64,000 nt of DNA from Melioribacteraceae bacterium (GTDB lineage Bacteria; Bacteroidota; Ignavibacteria; Ignavibacteriales; Melioribacteraceae): positions 40,996 through 104,995 of the forward strand of contig JAFGMI010000021.1 of NCBI GenBank assembly GCA_016927595.1, in the 5' to 3' direction. Under the pieces are notes generated by a model. It had not been told where the DNA came from. It saw only the letters and a list, made by a program, of their open reading frames with translations, and did no database searches. This document shows positions 7,489 to 16,903 of this stretch, one piece after another (position 1 is the first letter of the stretch; the number at the start of each line of letters is the position of its first letter). The translations under genes were made by a program, and so were the position numbers.

Positions 7489-8679
7489 TTGGATTTATTC
7501 AAGAAGTGTTACGACTTTACACGAGCTGACGAAGTAAAAGCAATGGGAGTATATCCATACTTCAGAGCCATAGAGGAAAACGAAGGACCTGTTGTACAAA
7601 TTGAAGGCAGAAAAATTGTAATGGCAGGATCAAATAATTACCTTGGATTAACAGCCCATCCAAAAGTTAAAGAAGCAGCTATAAAGGCAGTTGAAAAATA
7701 CGGTACTGGTTGTTCGGGCTCTCGATACCTTACCGGTACGCTGGATCTTCATATAGAACTTGAAGAAAAACTTGCTAAATTTTTCAATAAGGAAGCGGTA
7801 ATGCTTTACAGCACTGGCTATCAGACTGCACAGGGAATTATTCCCACCTTAGTTCAGCGTGGCGAATACGTTGTTTCGGATAAAGATAATCACGCCTGTA
7901 TTGTTGCAGGAAATTTGATGGCAAGAGGTGCTACCGCCGATGTCCTTCGGTACAAACATGCCGACATGAAGGATTTGGAAAGAGTTATCAGCAAGGTAGA
8001 TAAAGATATCCCTAAATTAATAGTGAGCGACGGCGTTTTCAGTACAGGAGGTGAAATTGTTGATTTACCCGAACTGGTTAAACTTGCCAAAGAATATAAT
8101 GCAAAAATTTTAATAGATGATGCACATGCCGTTGGTGTAATCGGTAAAGGCGGCAGGGGTACTGCAAGTGAATTCGATCTTGAAGATCAAGTAGATATGA
8201 CAATGGGTACTTTCAGCAAGACCTTTGCTTCACTAGGCGGTTTCGTGGCAGCCGAAGCAAAAGTAATAGATTATCTCAAACACCACTCACCTGCACTGAT
8301 ATTCAGCGCATCACCTACACCTGCATCAGTTGCCGCTGCACTGGCAGCTTTAGAGATATTAGAAGCAGAACCCTGGAGAGTAGATAAATTAGTAAGTAAT
8401 GCCGACAGAGTACGAAAAGCCTTAACCGAAGCAGGATTCACGGTAATAGATGGAAGAACCGGAATTGTTCCCGTAATTGTAGGTGATGACGGACTTGCAT
8501 TTCAAATGTGGCGCAAGCTTTTTGATGCCGGTGTTTTCGTTAATGTATTTATTTCTCCCGGTGTGCCTCAGGGCAGACAAATGATGCGTACAAGTTACAT
8601 GGCTACACATGAAGATGAACATCTTGATTATATAGTGAATACATTCATTAAAGTCGGGCAGGAACTGGGGTTGGTCTAA
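7489..8679 (+). CDS. spt: serine palmitoyltransferase-like alpha-oxoamine synthase
   Basis: A TTG start is supported by a perfect AGGAGG at 7478-7483, 5 nt upstream. The 396-residue protein is a full-length alpha-oxoamine synthase, a PLP enzyme that condenses an amino acid with an acyl-CoA. It has SNNYLGLT near residue 50, the cofactor-stacking histidine in [18 protein letters not shown], and the PLP lysine in [13 protein letters not shown]. The TFSK..ASLGG form and the opening YPYFRAIE fit serine palmitoyltransferase better than glycine C-acetyltransferase or 8-amino-7-oxononanoate synthase, which usually read GTLGKA. It would make 3-ketosphinganine from serine and palmitoyl-CoA. The flanking SDR and GNAT-like acyltransferase support this. 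A strong terminator follows. Confidence 0.75.
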   Translation: MDLFKKCYDFTRADEVKAMGVYPYFRAIEENEGPVVQIEGRKIVMAGSNNYLGLTAHPKVKEAAIKAVEKYGTGCSGSRYLTGTLDLHIELEEKLAKFFNKEAVMLYSTGYQTAQGIIPTLVQRGEYVVSDKDNHACIVAGNLMARGATADVLRYKHADMKDLERVISKVDKDIPKLIVSDGVFSTGGEIVDLPELVKLAKEYNAKILIDDAHAVGVIGKGGRGTASEFDLEDQVDMTMGTFSKTFASLGGFVAAEAKVIDYLKHHSPALIFSASPTPASVAAALAALEILEAEPWRVDKLVSNADRVRKALTEAGFTVIDGRTGIVPVIVGDDGLAFQMWRKLFDAGVFVNVFISPGVPQGRQMMRTSYMATHEDEHLDYIVNTFIKVGQELGLV

Positions 8680-8701
8680 TTTATGAAATAAATATTATTT
8701 T

Positions 8702-8737
8702 AAAGCATACTGATATTTATTGGTATGCTTTTTTTTA
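8702..8737 (+). terminator. Rho-independent terminator after the serine palmitoyltransferase gene
   Basis: AAAGCATAC (8702-8710) pairs with GTATGCTTT (8723-8731) over 9 bp with a 12-nt loop, and the T-run continues to 8737. It sits between the serine palmitoyltransferase-like gene and the GNAT-like gene, so the second gene needs partial read-through or its own promoter. Confidence 0.8.
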
Positions 8738-8755
8738 TTTAATACGGAGCAGTTC

Positions 8756-9874
8756 ATGGATAATGTAGTTATAAAATCTATTGCTAATTCGCAAAGAAAA
8801 AAATTTTTGAAACTTGCTTTTGAAATATACTCCAACGATCCCTACTGGGTTCCGCCTTTATTTTCCGATAAGATGAAAGTACTCAGCAGGGAAAAAAATC
8901 CTTTCTTCCATGAAAATGATCTTGAATTGTTTATCGCTTACAAAAACGGCAAACCAGCCGGAAGAATCGCTGCAATAGAAAATAAACTTCACAACAAAAT
9001 TCATAAAGAAAACATCGGATTCATAGGATTTTTTGAATCAGTAAATGATCAGGAAGTTGCCGATAAATTGTTCGACGCTGCTGCTGGCTGGATGAAGCGA
9101 AAAGGCTTCGATTCGATGCGCGGACCTACCAATCCAACAAGCAACGATGAATACGGATTACTTGTTGACGGTTTTAATGATTCACCCAGAATAATGATGA
9201 GCTATAATCCGAAGTATTATGTTAACTTATTCGAGAATTACGGGTTTACGAAAGCCAAGGATCTTTATGCTTATCATATTCAGAACCAGGAAATGCTGAA
9301 GAATGAAAAGATTAAACGCGTTGCTGAAATTGTAAGAGACCGGTATAAATTGAACATCCGTTCTGTAGATATGAAAAATTTTAAAAAAGAGCTTGGCCTT
9401 TTCAAGTATGTATATAACAAAACATGGGCGCCGAACTGGGGATTTATTCCCATGTCCGATGAAGAGATTGATGCAGCAGCATCTGATCTGAAACCGTTAA
9501 TAGATCCTAACCTCGTCCTCTTCGGTGAAATCAGCGGTGAAATTATTGCAACTGCTCTTGTGCTGCCCGATTATAATGAAATATTCAAATCATTCAGAGG
9601 CAGATTATTCCCCTTCAACTTTATCAGGATATTTACAAAGAATAAAGATATTACATGGGCGCGTGTAATAGCACTCGGTGTATTGCCTGAATACCAGAAG
9701 AAAGGCATTGACGGTGCGCTTTATTACGATATTTTAAAACGTGCCGCCGAACGTGGAATTATGAGAGGCGAAGCAAGCTGGATACTGGAAGACAACGAAA
9801 TGATGAATCGCGGTGCAATAACTATGAACGGTAATATTTATAAAAAATACAGAATATATCAAAAAGCAATCTAG
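8756..9874 (+). CDS. GNAT-fold acyltransferase, candidate bacterial ceramide synthase (bCerS-like)
   Basis: The ATG at 8756 (GGAG at 8746-8749) is chosen over an in-frame TTG at 8720, because that TTG lies inside the terminator hairpin. The 372-residue protein has a family-typical N-terminal half (NPFFHENDLELFIAY, GRIAAIENK, GFIGFFE, then RGPTNPTSNDEYGLLVDG). The C-terminal half has a GNAT acyl-CoA-binding motif near residues 308-325 (VLPEYQKKGIDGALYY). Proteins of this size and type are GNAT-superfamily N-acyltransferases. A GNAT-type protein acts as ceramide synthase in the Caulobacter pathway, acylating the amino group of 3-ketosphinganine. The position next to the serine palmitoyltransferase-like gene makes that the leading hypothesis. 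The HEAT-cyclophilin gene follows by only 4 bp. Confidence 0.6.
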   Translation: MDNVVIKSIANSQRKKFLKLAFEIYSNDPYWVPPLFSDKMKVLSREKNPFFHENDLELFIAYKNGKPAGRIAAIENKLHNKIHKENIGFIGFFESVNDQEVADKLFDAAAGWMKRKGFDSMRGPTNPTSNDEYGLLVDGFNDSPRIMMSYNPKYYVNLFENYGFTKAKDLYAYHIQNQEMLKNEKIKRVAEIVRDRYKLNIRSVDMKNFKKELGLFKYVYNKTWAPNWGFIPMSDEEIDAAASDLKPLIDPNLVLFGEISGEIIATALVLPDYNEIFKSFRGRLFPFNFIRIFTKNKDITWARVIALGVLPEYQKKGIDGALYYDILKRAAERGIMRGEASWILEDNEMMNRGAITMNGNIYKKYRIYQKAI

Positions 9875-9878
9875 ACAG

Positions 9879-11822
9879 ATGAAAACTTTCTTTGCATTAT
9901 TTTTTATTGCCGCATCACTTCTTGCACAATACAAAACTGAACACCTGGATTTAATAGAGACGACATTTCAGAGACAGTTCGACAGGGAGATTATAAACAA
10001 GTACTTGCAATCCAACGACTCAGCTTCTGTGAATGCAGCCTTATTGAGTATTGCCCACAGCAGAGACACTACTTTTATTCCTATCGTAACTCAAGTTGAT
10101 TTCAGGTATTACGAGCATATACTTTTTGCGCTTTCGCAAATCGGACAGTCCGAAAAATCTGCCAGCTATATACTTAGCAAATTGCATGAAGAAACAGATC
10201 CTTTAATACGTTATAATTTATTTATTTCGATCGGATCAACAGGCGATTCTTCGGACATGTTTTATCTTCTGAACAACTTTAATATTGAGCCGGGAATACC
10301 AACTTCTATTTTCAGATTTCATTCTAGAGATATTCGCTCGGAAGAACAGAATTATTATTTATCTGCAGCATTAAATCAGATTAATAATGATGATTTGCTT
10401 TTTGAAACTTTATTCTCATATTACAGAATCGGACCTCTGGAACGCGACTATAAAAGGTTTTTAGAACTTCTCGCAGAACCGGATTCAAATGTTTCTATCG
10501 AGAGCAGACTTAATACCATTAATTGTCTGAGAAGTATTCATAAGTTTGAGGAAGTTGATGTCTGTGATAAATTAGTCACTCATTCCGATTGGCGGATCCG
10601 TTCGGAAGCTGCTAGGATTTTATGCTATTTTAACTATAAATCATCCGATGAGATTTATAGATACTTAAAACTTATCGATGACGTTAATCCCAATGTGTCA
10701 CTAACTGCTGCGATATCAATCAGGGACATCAGTGTCAACAGTGAATTAACCAGTGTGATAAAAGAATTCATTTTTAATAAAATTAATTCCGGAAAATTAT
10801 CCACGAATATAAGAGGCGAACTATTCATATCTCTCTGCAGTATATCTGATAGTGATATACCTGATTTAATTGACCGGTACAGTGATCATATTGAATTTAA
10901 ATTCCTGAATCAGGCAGTGAGTTATTATGATAACAGCCCTGTTTGGATATATGATTTTTTAAGCGGACAACTCCCTTCCGCGAAAGAAACTGATTTATTG
11001 AGTATCGTCCCTCCCCTTCTTAAACTGCAGGGGAAATTAGTTGACTTTGAAGATTACGATAAGACAGTCTTGACTCTTCTAAATTCCGGTTACCCATCAA
11101 CGATTTCTATAGTTGCCGATGGTATTGATTCATTATTTATCATGCGGAACAGCAATATATTACAGCAGATTATTCTGGATAAATCTTTTCAACATATGAA
11201 CGATGCGCAGTTTGTGGAGAGCATTTTTTCCCTTATAAATTTAAGCAGCAAAATTTCACATCAATTTAATGCAACCATAACTGCATTGCTGGCAAATTCA
11301 GGATTGAAATCAATCAGATCCAAACTGAATTTAGGTGATAAAAAAGTTAATACAAAATTGCCCGGCATATTTAATAAAATAATTGAATCGGCATTTAAGT
11401 ATTCAGGTGCTATAGTTTCAACATCAAAAGGGAATTTTAAAATAAAATTTCTTCCCGGCTACGCACCTGTTTCAACCGGTAATTTTTGTTATCTGGCTGA
11501 GCAAAATTATTTTGATGATGTAACTTTTCACCGTGTAGTTCCGGACTTTGTAATACAAACCGGCGACAGCAGCGGTACAGGCTGGGGAGGTCCGGGTTAC
11601 GAAATTATTTCAGAATTCTCTCCGTTACATTTCAAACGAGGGTATGCAGGAATGGCGAGTGCAGGATTTGATACCGAAGGTTCTCAATGGTTTGTGATGC
11701 ACAGCTATCATCCGCATCTGAACGGAAGATATAGTATCTGGGGTATTGTAACCGAAGGCATGAGCGTGGTCGACGAAATCGATCAGGAAGATAAGATATT
11801 ATCCATCGAGTTAAAGAGATAG
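9879..11822 (+). CDS. secreted HEAT-repeat protein fused to a cyclophilin-type peptidyl-prolyl isomerase
   Basis: This 647-residue protein has a signal peptide (MKTFFALFFIAASLLAQ) and a long alpha-helical region (about 20-490) of HEAT-like repeats. A cyclophilin domain follows at about 510-645 with TFHRVVPDFVIQTGD, GSQWFVMH and LNGRYSIWG, matching the FHRVI..FMIQGGD, GSQFFI and LDGRHTVFG blocks of active enzymes. The catalytic arginine of FHR is present. It would be periplasmic or outer-membrane-side, combining a scaffold with proline isomerase activity for folding envelope proteins. It starts 4 bp after the GNAT-like gene, so the two are almost certainly co-transcribed. No terminator is visible downstream; PorD converges after 29 bp. 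Confidence 0.85.
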   Translation: MKTFFALFFIAASLLAQYKTEHLDLIETTFQRQFDREIINKYLQSNDSASVNAALLSIAHSRDTTFIPIVTQVDFRYYEHILFALSQIGQSEKSASYILSKLHEETDPLIRYNLFISIGSTGDSSDMFYLLNNFNIEPGIPTSIFRFHSRDIRSEEQNYYLSAALNQINNDDLLFETLFSYYRIGPLERDYKRFLELLAEPDSNVSIESRLNTINCLRSIHKFEEVDVCDKLVTHSDWRIRSEAARILCYFNYKSSDEIYRYLKLIDDVNPNVSLTAAISIRDISVNSELTSVIKEFIFNKINSGKLSTNIRGELFISLCSISDSDIPDLIDRYSDHIEFKFLNQAVSYYDNSPVWIYDFLSGQLPSAKETDLLSIVPPLLKLQGKLVDFEDYDKTVLTLLNSGYPSTISIVADGIDSLFIMRNSNILQQIILDKSFQHMNDAQFVESIFSLINLSSKISHQFNATITALLANSGLKSIRSKLNLGDKKVNTKLPGIFNKIIESAFKYSGAIVSTSKGNFKIKFLPGYAPVSTGNFCYLAEQNYFDDVTFHRVVPDFVIQTGDSSGTGWGGPGYEIISEFSPLHFKRGYAGMASAGFDTEGSQWFVMHSYHPHLNGRYSIWGIVTEGMSVVDEIDQEDKILSIELKR

Positions 11823-11851
11823 CCTGTCAGACCGACTTGGATAGATGCCGT

Positions 11852-12736
11852 TTATTTTTCCATCGCTTCAAGATATTTTGACGTATGACCCACATCTATT
11901 CTCTGAAGGACATTAAATATTGATTTATCTTCATAGTCATTCAGATAATCTATAATTTCCCCATATTTAGCATCGAAGAATACATTAAGTAAAACACTTC
12001 TCTTGTTAATTTTCTTTTTCAGATTATCAATATTAGTTATCATTTTTATTATCGATTCGTGCGTTTTATTTTTATCCAGATAATACATATCGATACCATA
12101 ATAATGATAATCAGTAAAATCATTCCTGAATCCGGCAAAATTTGCACTTAATAGTTCATCTACAAGTGCCCTTTTATTATAAGCAGTACTCTTAGACAAC
12201 CAGCCGTCGGAATAACTGCTCGATGCACCTTTTACGGCTACATTCAGGGCTTTGTTAAAAAACTCGGTGCCTGATTCATACTCGTATGATTCGTTCATGA
12301 ACCCAATAATTATAAAAGCATAGAAATCAAGAAAACTGGTTAATGGATCAAAATCAGTCTGATTGAAATACATTGACTGATTCTTCTCGTATTCAAATGT
12401 CCAGGTATTATCCATTAACGATAACATAAGAGTACTCTTTTCCTGCCCTTCAATGGGTCGCTGGCAGGTAATCACTACCTGAGCATTATAGTTTGTCTCA
12501 CCGCTTGCCCCTGTAAAAAACACATTAAAATTGCACTTAATGCGAAGCCATTCCCAGCTACCACCGCTGAATTGTGAATTATTTAAATAATCTTCAATCT
12601 GCTGACTGAAATCAACCAATTTATCCTGGTATTCACTTGGAAGCTGCTCATAATTAACACTTACATCTGCTTCCAGTTCCTGTGGAAAAATCATACAAGC
12701 AGGTATCAGAAAAACGAATATGATAAGTTTTTTCAT
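11852..12736 (-). CDS. porD: type IX secretion-associated protein PorD (DUF4835)
   Basis: This 294-residue protein has a signal peptide (MKKLIIFVFLIPACMIFPQ) followed by the DUF4835 pattern: LEADVSVNYEQLPSEY, then CQRPI, then FLDFYAFIIIGF and GWLSKSTAYNKRALVDELL. The family is known as PorD and is required with other Por proteins for type IX secretion in Porphyromonas-like bacteria; its exact step is not resolved. The length is typical. It is divergent from a PorV-like barrel protein across 73 bp, which fits a type IX or outer-membrane role for this segment. The core translocon genes (porK, porL, porM, porN, sov) are not in the window. Confidence 0.8.
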   Translation of the reverse strand: MKKLIIFVFLIPACMIFPQELEADVSVNYEQLPSEYQDKLVDFSQQIEDYLNNSQFSGGSWEWLRIKCNFNVFFTGASGETNYNAQVVITCQRPIEGQEKSTLMLSLMDNTWTFEYEKNQSMYFNQTDFDPLTSFLDFYAFIIIGFMNESYEYESGTEFFNKALNVAVKGASSSYSDGWLSKSTAYNKRALVDELLSANFAGFRNDFTDYHYYGIDMYYLDKNKTHESIIKMITNIDNLKKKINKRSVLLNVFFDAKYGEIIDYLNDYEDKSIFNVLQRIDVGHTSKYLEAMEK

Positions 12737-12758
12737 GTTTATACTCTTACTATTAATA

Positions 12759-12790
12759 TTTGTATTATTGTAATTATATGCATATATTGA
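12759..12790 (+). promoter_or_regulatory. candidate promoter of the PorV-like gene
   Basis: TTTG (12759-12762) is followed after 20 nt by TATATTGA (12783-12790), 19 bp before the start codon at 12810. The -7 element matches TAnnTT but not the final bases of the TAnnTTTG pattern. Confidence 0.35.
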
Positions 12791-12809
12791 GCCACGTATT
12801 GAAATAAAA

Positions 12810-13673
12810 ATGAAATATGCATTTACAATAGTAACTTATTTCTTACTACTACCGCAATTTAATAGTTCCGCACAAATATTACCAGGTGCTAAAGAAATCT
12901 CAATTTCACATTCAGGTATTGCGACCAGTAACGATGTATTCGCAATTTTTACCAATCCGGCAGGTCTTGCTCAGCCAGAAGATATTGCAGCCGGTATATA
13001 TTATTCCCCCAACCCTTTCGGCATGAGTGAACTTTCAACTATATACTGTTCAGCATTGTTCCCTTTCGGTTTTGCTAATTTAGGTGTGGGATATATGCTT
13101 TACGGATTTAAACTTTACAAGAAAAATATATTATCACTATCATTCAGTGGAAGACCGTTCAACAAATTACTTGCCGGGATTACAGCCAACTATAACAGTA
13201 TTTCTATTCATAATTACGGAACTGCAGGAACGGTCACATTACGTGCAGGGTTATTATATCTAATAAACAATTATTTACGTTTTGGATTTTCGGTTGATAA
13301 TATAACACGTGAAAGTTTCGGCGATTACGGAGCTCAGTTACCATCTGCTCTTACCTCCGGATTTACATTTATTCTGGATGACATTCTAAGACTAAGCACA
13401 GCAATTTATTCCGAATTGAATTCGAATACCGCCGTGAGTATTGGTATTGATTATGAGATTATAAAGTGGTTCAGTTTCCGGTTCGGATTCATGGACGAGC
13501 CTGTTTCTTTCTCATCCGGATTCGGATTAAATTATTCATCCTTCGAATTCAACTATGCTCTATTTACCCACCGTTCACTTGGAATTACACACCAGTTCGA
13601 TACAATAATTCATTTCGGTTCTAATAATTCGATATCAGTAAAAACAAACGATCATTATAATATCGATAGATAA
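12810..13673 (+). CDS. PorV/PorQ-like outer-membrane beta-barrel protein
   Basis: This 287-residue protein has a signal peptide ending near residue 21 (NSSAQ) and then the start of a UPF0164/PorV-type barrel: PGAKEISISHSGIATSNDVF and FTNPAGLA, where an NPAGL block is the family hallmark. The rest alternates polar and hydrophobic residues in about a dozen amphipathic strands. PorV and PorQ are type IX secretion barrel proteins, and the protein encoded across the divergent promoter is PorD. The sequence does not prove which member this is. The next gene starts with TTG only 4 bp after its stop, a strong sign of translational coupling. Confidence 0.65.
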   Translation: MKYAFTIVTYFLLLPQFNSSAQILPGAKEISISHSGIATSNDVFAIFTNPAGLAQPEDIAAGIYYSPNPFGMSELSTIYCSALFPFGFANLGVGYMLYGFKLYKKNILSLSFSGRPFNKLLAGITANYNSISIHNYGTAGTVTLRAGLLYLINNYLRFGFSVDNITRESFGDYGAQLPSALTSGFTFILDDILRLSTAIYSELNSNTAVSIGIDYEIIKWFSFRFGFMDEPVSFSSGFGLNYSSFEFNYALFTHRSLGITHQFDTIIHFGSNNSISVKTNDHYNIDR

Positions 13674-13677
13674 TAAA

Positions 13678-15630
13678 TTGAAACAGCTGACTTTAATTTT
13701 TTTATTCTTTGCTGTAGATCTGCAATGTCAGAATGATTCATTATTCAATGTAGCTGATTATTTTATTGATGAAGAAAGCGACGAGGGAAACGATGCAATT
13801 ATAGAACTACTGGAATCACTCCACAACTCTCCTGTAGATATCAATAATTCTTCACCGGAAGAACTTCTTGTTATACCTTTCATGGATATAAATTCAGCCA
13901 GAAATATAATCGCATTCCGGGAACAAAACGGCAGATTTTTTTCAAAATCGGAATTATATATGATAAACGGACTGGATAAAAGTATTGTGAAATTAATGCT
14001 GCCTTTTGTTACGACCTTACAGAAAGAAATGATTCCGGATGTCAGAAATTCAGTCCTGGATTTTAATTTAAGAAACAGAATATCAAGTGATATCCAGAAT
14101 AAAATGGGATTTATTACAAATTCATATAAGGGAAATAAACTTAAATCGTATACCAGATTGAGAACCGGATATGCGAATACAAACCTTAACTTGCTTATTG
14201 AAAAAGATCCCGGAGAAGAATCATTCACTGATTTCTATTCCTTCTCATTACTATCGGATGATCTTATACCTGCAAGTACGGTTATTGCAGGTGATTATCT
14301 GGTTGAATTCGGACAAGGACTTGCTCTCTGGAGTCCTTACTCAATATCTAAGGGATCAAGCAGTGTATCAGCGGTCATCAGAAGGCAGCGTGAAATAAGA
14401 TCATATTCGAGCAGTGATGAAACAAATTTTTTCAGAGGTTTTGCAATTAAAACACATTTAAATCCTTTTAATTTTTTTGCATTTATTTCTCAGAACTTCT
14501 GGGATGCCTCACTCGATTATGATGCGGATGTTTTTACATCCGTTTCGAAGACAGGTTATCACAGAACTTCTGCCGAACTAAACAGAAAGGATCGGTTAAA
14601 AAATGCTTCATCCGGCATAGGATTAGGCTACCGATATAATGATTCAGCAGATATATCATTTTTATATGTAAATACCGGACTATCAGACAAGCTTACCGTT
14701 TCAGACAATATATCATTAAAAAATTTTCAGGTTTATTCCGGATCATATAATTTTTATAGTAATAAAATTTCCTTAGCCGGCGAAGTTAGTTATAACAATT
14801 ACTCCTGGGCTTCAATTAACAATATTTATTTTAATCTTGCGCGAAGTATAACCTGTATTTTCTCGTATCGGAATTATCCTTCAGATTTCCACAATCTTTA
14901 CGGACATGGTTTCGGCGAGACATCAACAACTCAAGGTGAAACCGGATTATATGGCGGTGTAAAAATCACTACCGGATTTGGATTGTTTAATCTTTATGTC
15001 GATCAGTTCCGCTTCCCGGCTGATAAAAAGCATGCATTCGATTTAACCGGGACTGAATTCATGATCTTTTATACATGTTCAATACTGGAAAACTTTATTA
15101 TAACGGGAAAATATTTTAACGAAGCTAAGGAGCAAATGATTGAATATAATTCAAACATAATAGTTGCTGAAAGAATATTAAAAAAGTTCAGACTTGGTTT
15201 GGAATTTCCAGCTGATGATAATTTACGTTTAAAATCAAGGATTGAATTGTCAAGATGCAGCTTTGAGGGTATATCAAATTATGATAAAGGTTTTCTAACC
15301 TATTTCGATATTAAGTACAGCATTTTTTCTAATCTCACAATATATTCGCGCATATCCTATTTCAAAACGAATAACTATAATTCAAGGATATACGAATTTG
15401 AAAACGATTTGACAGGCGTCTTCACAAATACCGCATTATTTGGTGAAGGATACAAATGGTATATAATGATAAGATTAAAATTATCATTTGGACTCGATAT
15501 TTCGTGTAAGTTTTGGGAAATGTATAAAAACCACACTTCAGCCTTTGGCTCAGGGTATGACGAAATTTCAGGTGACCGTCTGGATAAATTCGGAATACAA
15601 ATTGATTTTTATCCATTTAAGAACCGATAA
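13678..15630 (+). CDS. helix-hairpin-helix (ComEA-like) domain fused to an outer-membrane beta-barrel
   Basis: The gene starts at a TTG 4 bp after the PorV-like gene. The 650-residue product has a signal peptide (to about residue 18) and then ComEA-type helix-hairpin-helix repeats at about 42-115: VDINNSSPEELLVIPFMD, INSARNIIAFREQNG and FFSKSELYMINGLD. The remaining roughly 500 residues are strand-rich, with the aromatic and glycine pattern of an outer-membrane beta-barrel. The family is widespread in Bacteroidota but uncharacterised. The helix-hairpin-helix part binds DNA in ComEA, so DNA handling at the outer membrane is one possibility; a purely structural use is another. Confidence 0.7.
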   Translation: MKQLTLIFLFFAVDLQCQNDSLFNVADYFIDEESDEGNDAIIELLESLHNSPVDINNSSPEELLVIPFMDINSARNIIAFREQNGRFFSKSELYMINGLDKSIVKLMLPFVTTLQKEMIPDVRNSVLDFNLRNRISSDIQNKMGFITNSYKGNKLKSYTRLRTGYANTNLNLLIEKDPGEESFTDFYSFSLLSDDLIPASTVIAGDYLVEFGQGLALWSPYSISKGSSSVSAVIRRQREIRSYSSSDETNFFRGFAIKTHLNPFNFFAFISQNFWDASLDYDADVFTSVSKTGYHRTSAELNRKDRLKNASSGIGLGYRYNDSADISFLYVNTGLSDKLTVSDNISLKNFQVYSGSYNFYSNKISLAGEVSYNNYSWASINNIYFNLARSITCIFSYRNYPSDFHNLYGHGFGETSTTQGETGLYGGVKITTGFGLFNLYVDQFRFPADKKHAFDLTGTEFMIFYTCSILENFIITGKYFNEAKEQMIEYNSNIIVAERILKKFRLGLEFPADDNLRLKSRIELSRCSFEGISNYDKGFLTYFDIKYSIFSNLTIYSRISYFKTNNYNSRIYEFENDLTGVFTNTALFGEGYKWYIMIRLKLSFGLDISCKFWEMYKNHTSAFGSGYDEISGDRLDKFGIQIDFYPFKNR

Positions 15631-15712
15631 ACTCCGAATTCCTTTGCGAAATAGCACTAACCTCTCTAATTTTACATTCCCAAATATTCACATTAACGAT
15701 GAGGTCCTGCCC

Positions 15713-16891
15713 ATGAAAACGATAGTTGCGATGCCTGGTGACGGCATTGGTAAAGTCGTATTACCCGAAGCGATAAGAGTACTGGAGGCATCCGGATTCG
15801 AAGCGGAATATATCCACGGTGATATAGGCTGGGAATTCTGGATAAAGGAAGGAAATGCACTTCCCGAACGAACAATTGATTTATTGGGGAAACACAAAAT
15901 AGGTCTTTTCGGAGCAATTACAAGTAAGCCTAAAACGGAAGCTGATAAGGAGCTAGCTCCTGAATTGAAAGGAAAAGGTTATGTTTATTTTTCCCCCATT
16001 GTCGGATTAAGGCAGCACTTTAATCTGGATATCTGTACGAGACCATGTAAAGCATTTAAGGGAAATCCCTTAAATTTTATAAGAAAAGACGGTAAAGGCG
16101 GCTTTGAAGAACCGATGGTTGATGCTGTAATATTCAGGCAGAACACTGAAGGTATGTACGGCGGTGTTGAGTGGACAAATCCGCCGGCTGAGGTCAGAGC
16201 TGCACTTGAGACTCATCCCAGAATGAAAGCTTTTAAGGAAGTTAAAAGCGAGGATCTGGCAATTTCGACAAGAATTGTTACCCGACCGGCAACTGAAAAA
16301 ATTATTCGAGCAGCGTTTGAATATGCTAAAAAATTCGGTTATAAAAATGTTACGGTATGCGAGAAACCGAACGTACTGAGAGAAACATCCGGCATGTATT
16401 TACAAATAGGAAAGGAAATTGCAAAAGAATACCCAGGAATTGATTTATGGGATACAAATATCGATGCCCAGATGATGTGGCTTACTAAAAATCCTGAGAA
16501 CTATGGTGTTCTTGTTTCAGAAAACATGTTCGGCGATATTATAAGCGACGGATTTGCAGGACTTGTAGGCGGTTTGGGATTTGCCTGCAGTGCAAACATA
16601 GGTGACGAGGTAGCTGTCTTTGAACCCACACACGGATCTGCACCTAAATATGAACAATTAAATCCGTCCATTGTTAATCCGATTGCTATGATTCTAAGTG
16701 CCTGTATGATGCTCGATCACATAGGCGAAACAGATAAAGCTGAAAAAATCAGAAATGCAATTGCATCGGTAATCGAAGAAGGCAAAGTTAAAACCTATGA
16801 TATGATGAAACTCAGAGGAAGCGCTAAAGCTATAGAAGAAGGCGCTGCAACAACTCAGCAGATGACAGATGCTATTATTGCTAAAATATAG
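15713..16891 (+). CDS. isocitrate/isopropylmalate dehydrogenase family enzyme, probable NAD-type isocitrate dehydrogenase
   Basis: The start is the ATG at 15713 (MKTIVAMPGDGIG), with GAGG at 15701-15704; a longer frame from 15488 would overlap the barrel gene and adds nothing conserved. The 392-residue protein has the beta-decarboxylating dehydrogenase motifs: MPGDGIG, the substrate-binding arginines of LRQHFNLDICTRP, RQNTEGMYGG, and the metal/NAD region NMFGDIISDGFAGLVGG with EPTHGSAPKY. It oxidatively decarboxylates a 2-hydroxytricarboxylate, or runs in reverse. The nearby aconitase-type and citrate-lyase genes favour isocitrate. Homoisocitrate or isopropylmalate cannot be excluded by eye. 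A hairpin separates it from the HD gene. Confidence 0.75.
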   Translation: MKTIVAMPGDGIGKVVLPEAIRVLEASGFEAEYIHGDIGWEFWIKEGNALPERTIDLLGKHKIGLFGAITSKPKTEADKELAPELKGKGYVYFSPIVGLRQHFNLDICTRPCKAFKGNPLNFIRKDGKGGFEEPMVDAVIFRQNTEGMYGGVEWTNPPAEVRAALETHPRMKAFKEVKSEDLAISTRIVTRPATEKIIRAAFEYAKKFGYKNVTVCEKPNVLRETSGMYLQIGKEIAKEYPGIDLWDTNIDAQMMWLTKNPENYGVLVSENMFGDIISDGFAGLVGGLGFACSANIGDEVAVFEPTHGSAPKYEQLNPSIVNPIAMILSACMMLDHIGETDKAEKIRNAIASVIEEGKVKTYDMMKLRGSAKAIEEGAATTQQMTDAIIAKI

Positions 16892-16903
16892 AACTACTTT
16901 TTG

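Noticed and set aside
8720..8755. Upstream TTG start for the GNAT-like gene
   Set aside because: It lies inside the terminator hairpin; the ATG at 8756 has its own GGAG.
13758..14228. Antisense 156-codon frame within the HhH-barrel gene
   Set aside because: It is a mirror of the coding strand's codon pattern, rich in serine and phenylalanine, with no ribosome-binding site or known motif.
15488..15712. Possible 75-residue N-terminal extension of the isocitrate dehydrogenase-type gene
   Set aside because: It overlaps the end of the barrel gene in another frame, has no conserved residues, and the ATG at 15713 has GAGG and begins with the family's MPGDGIG region.
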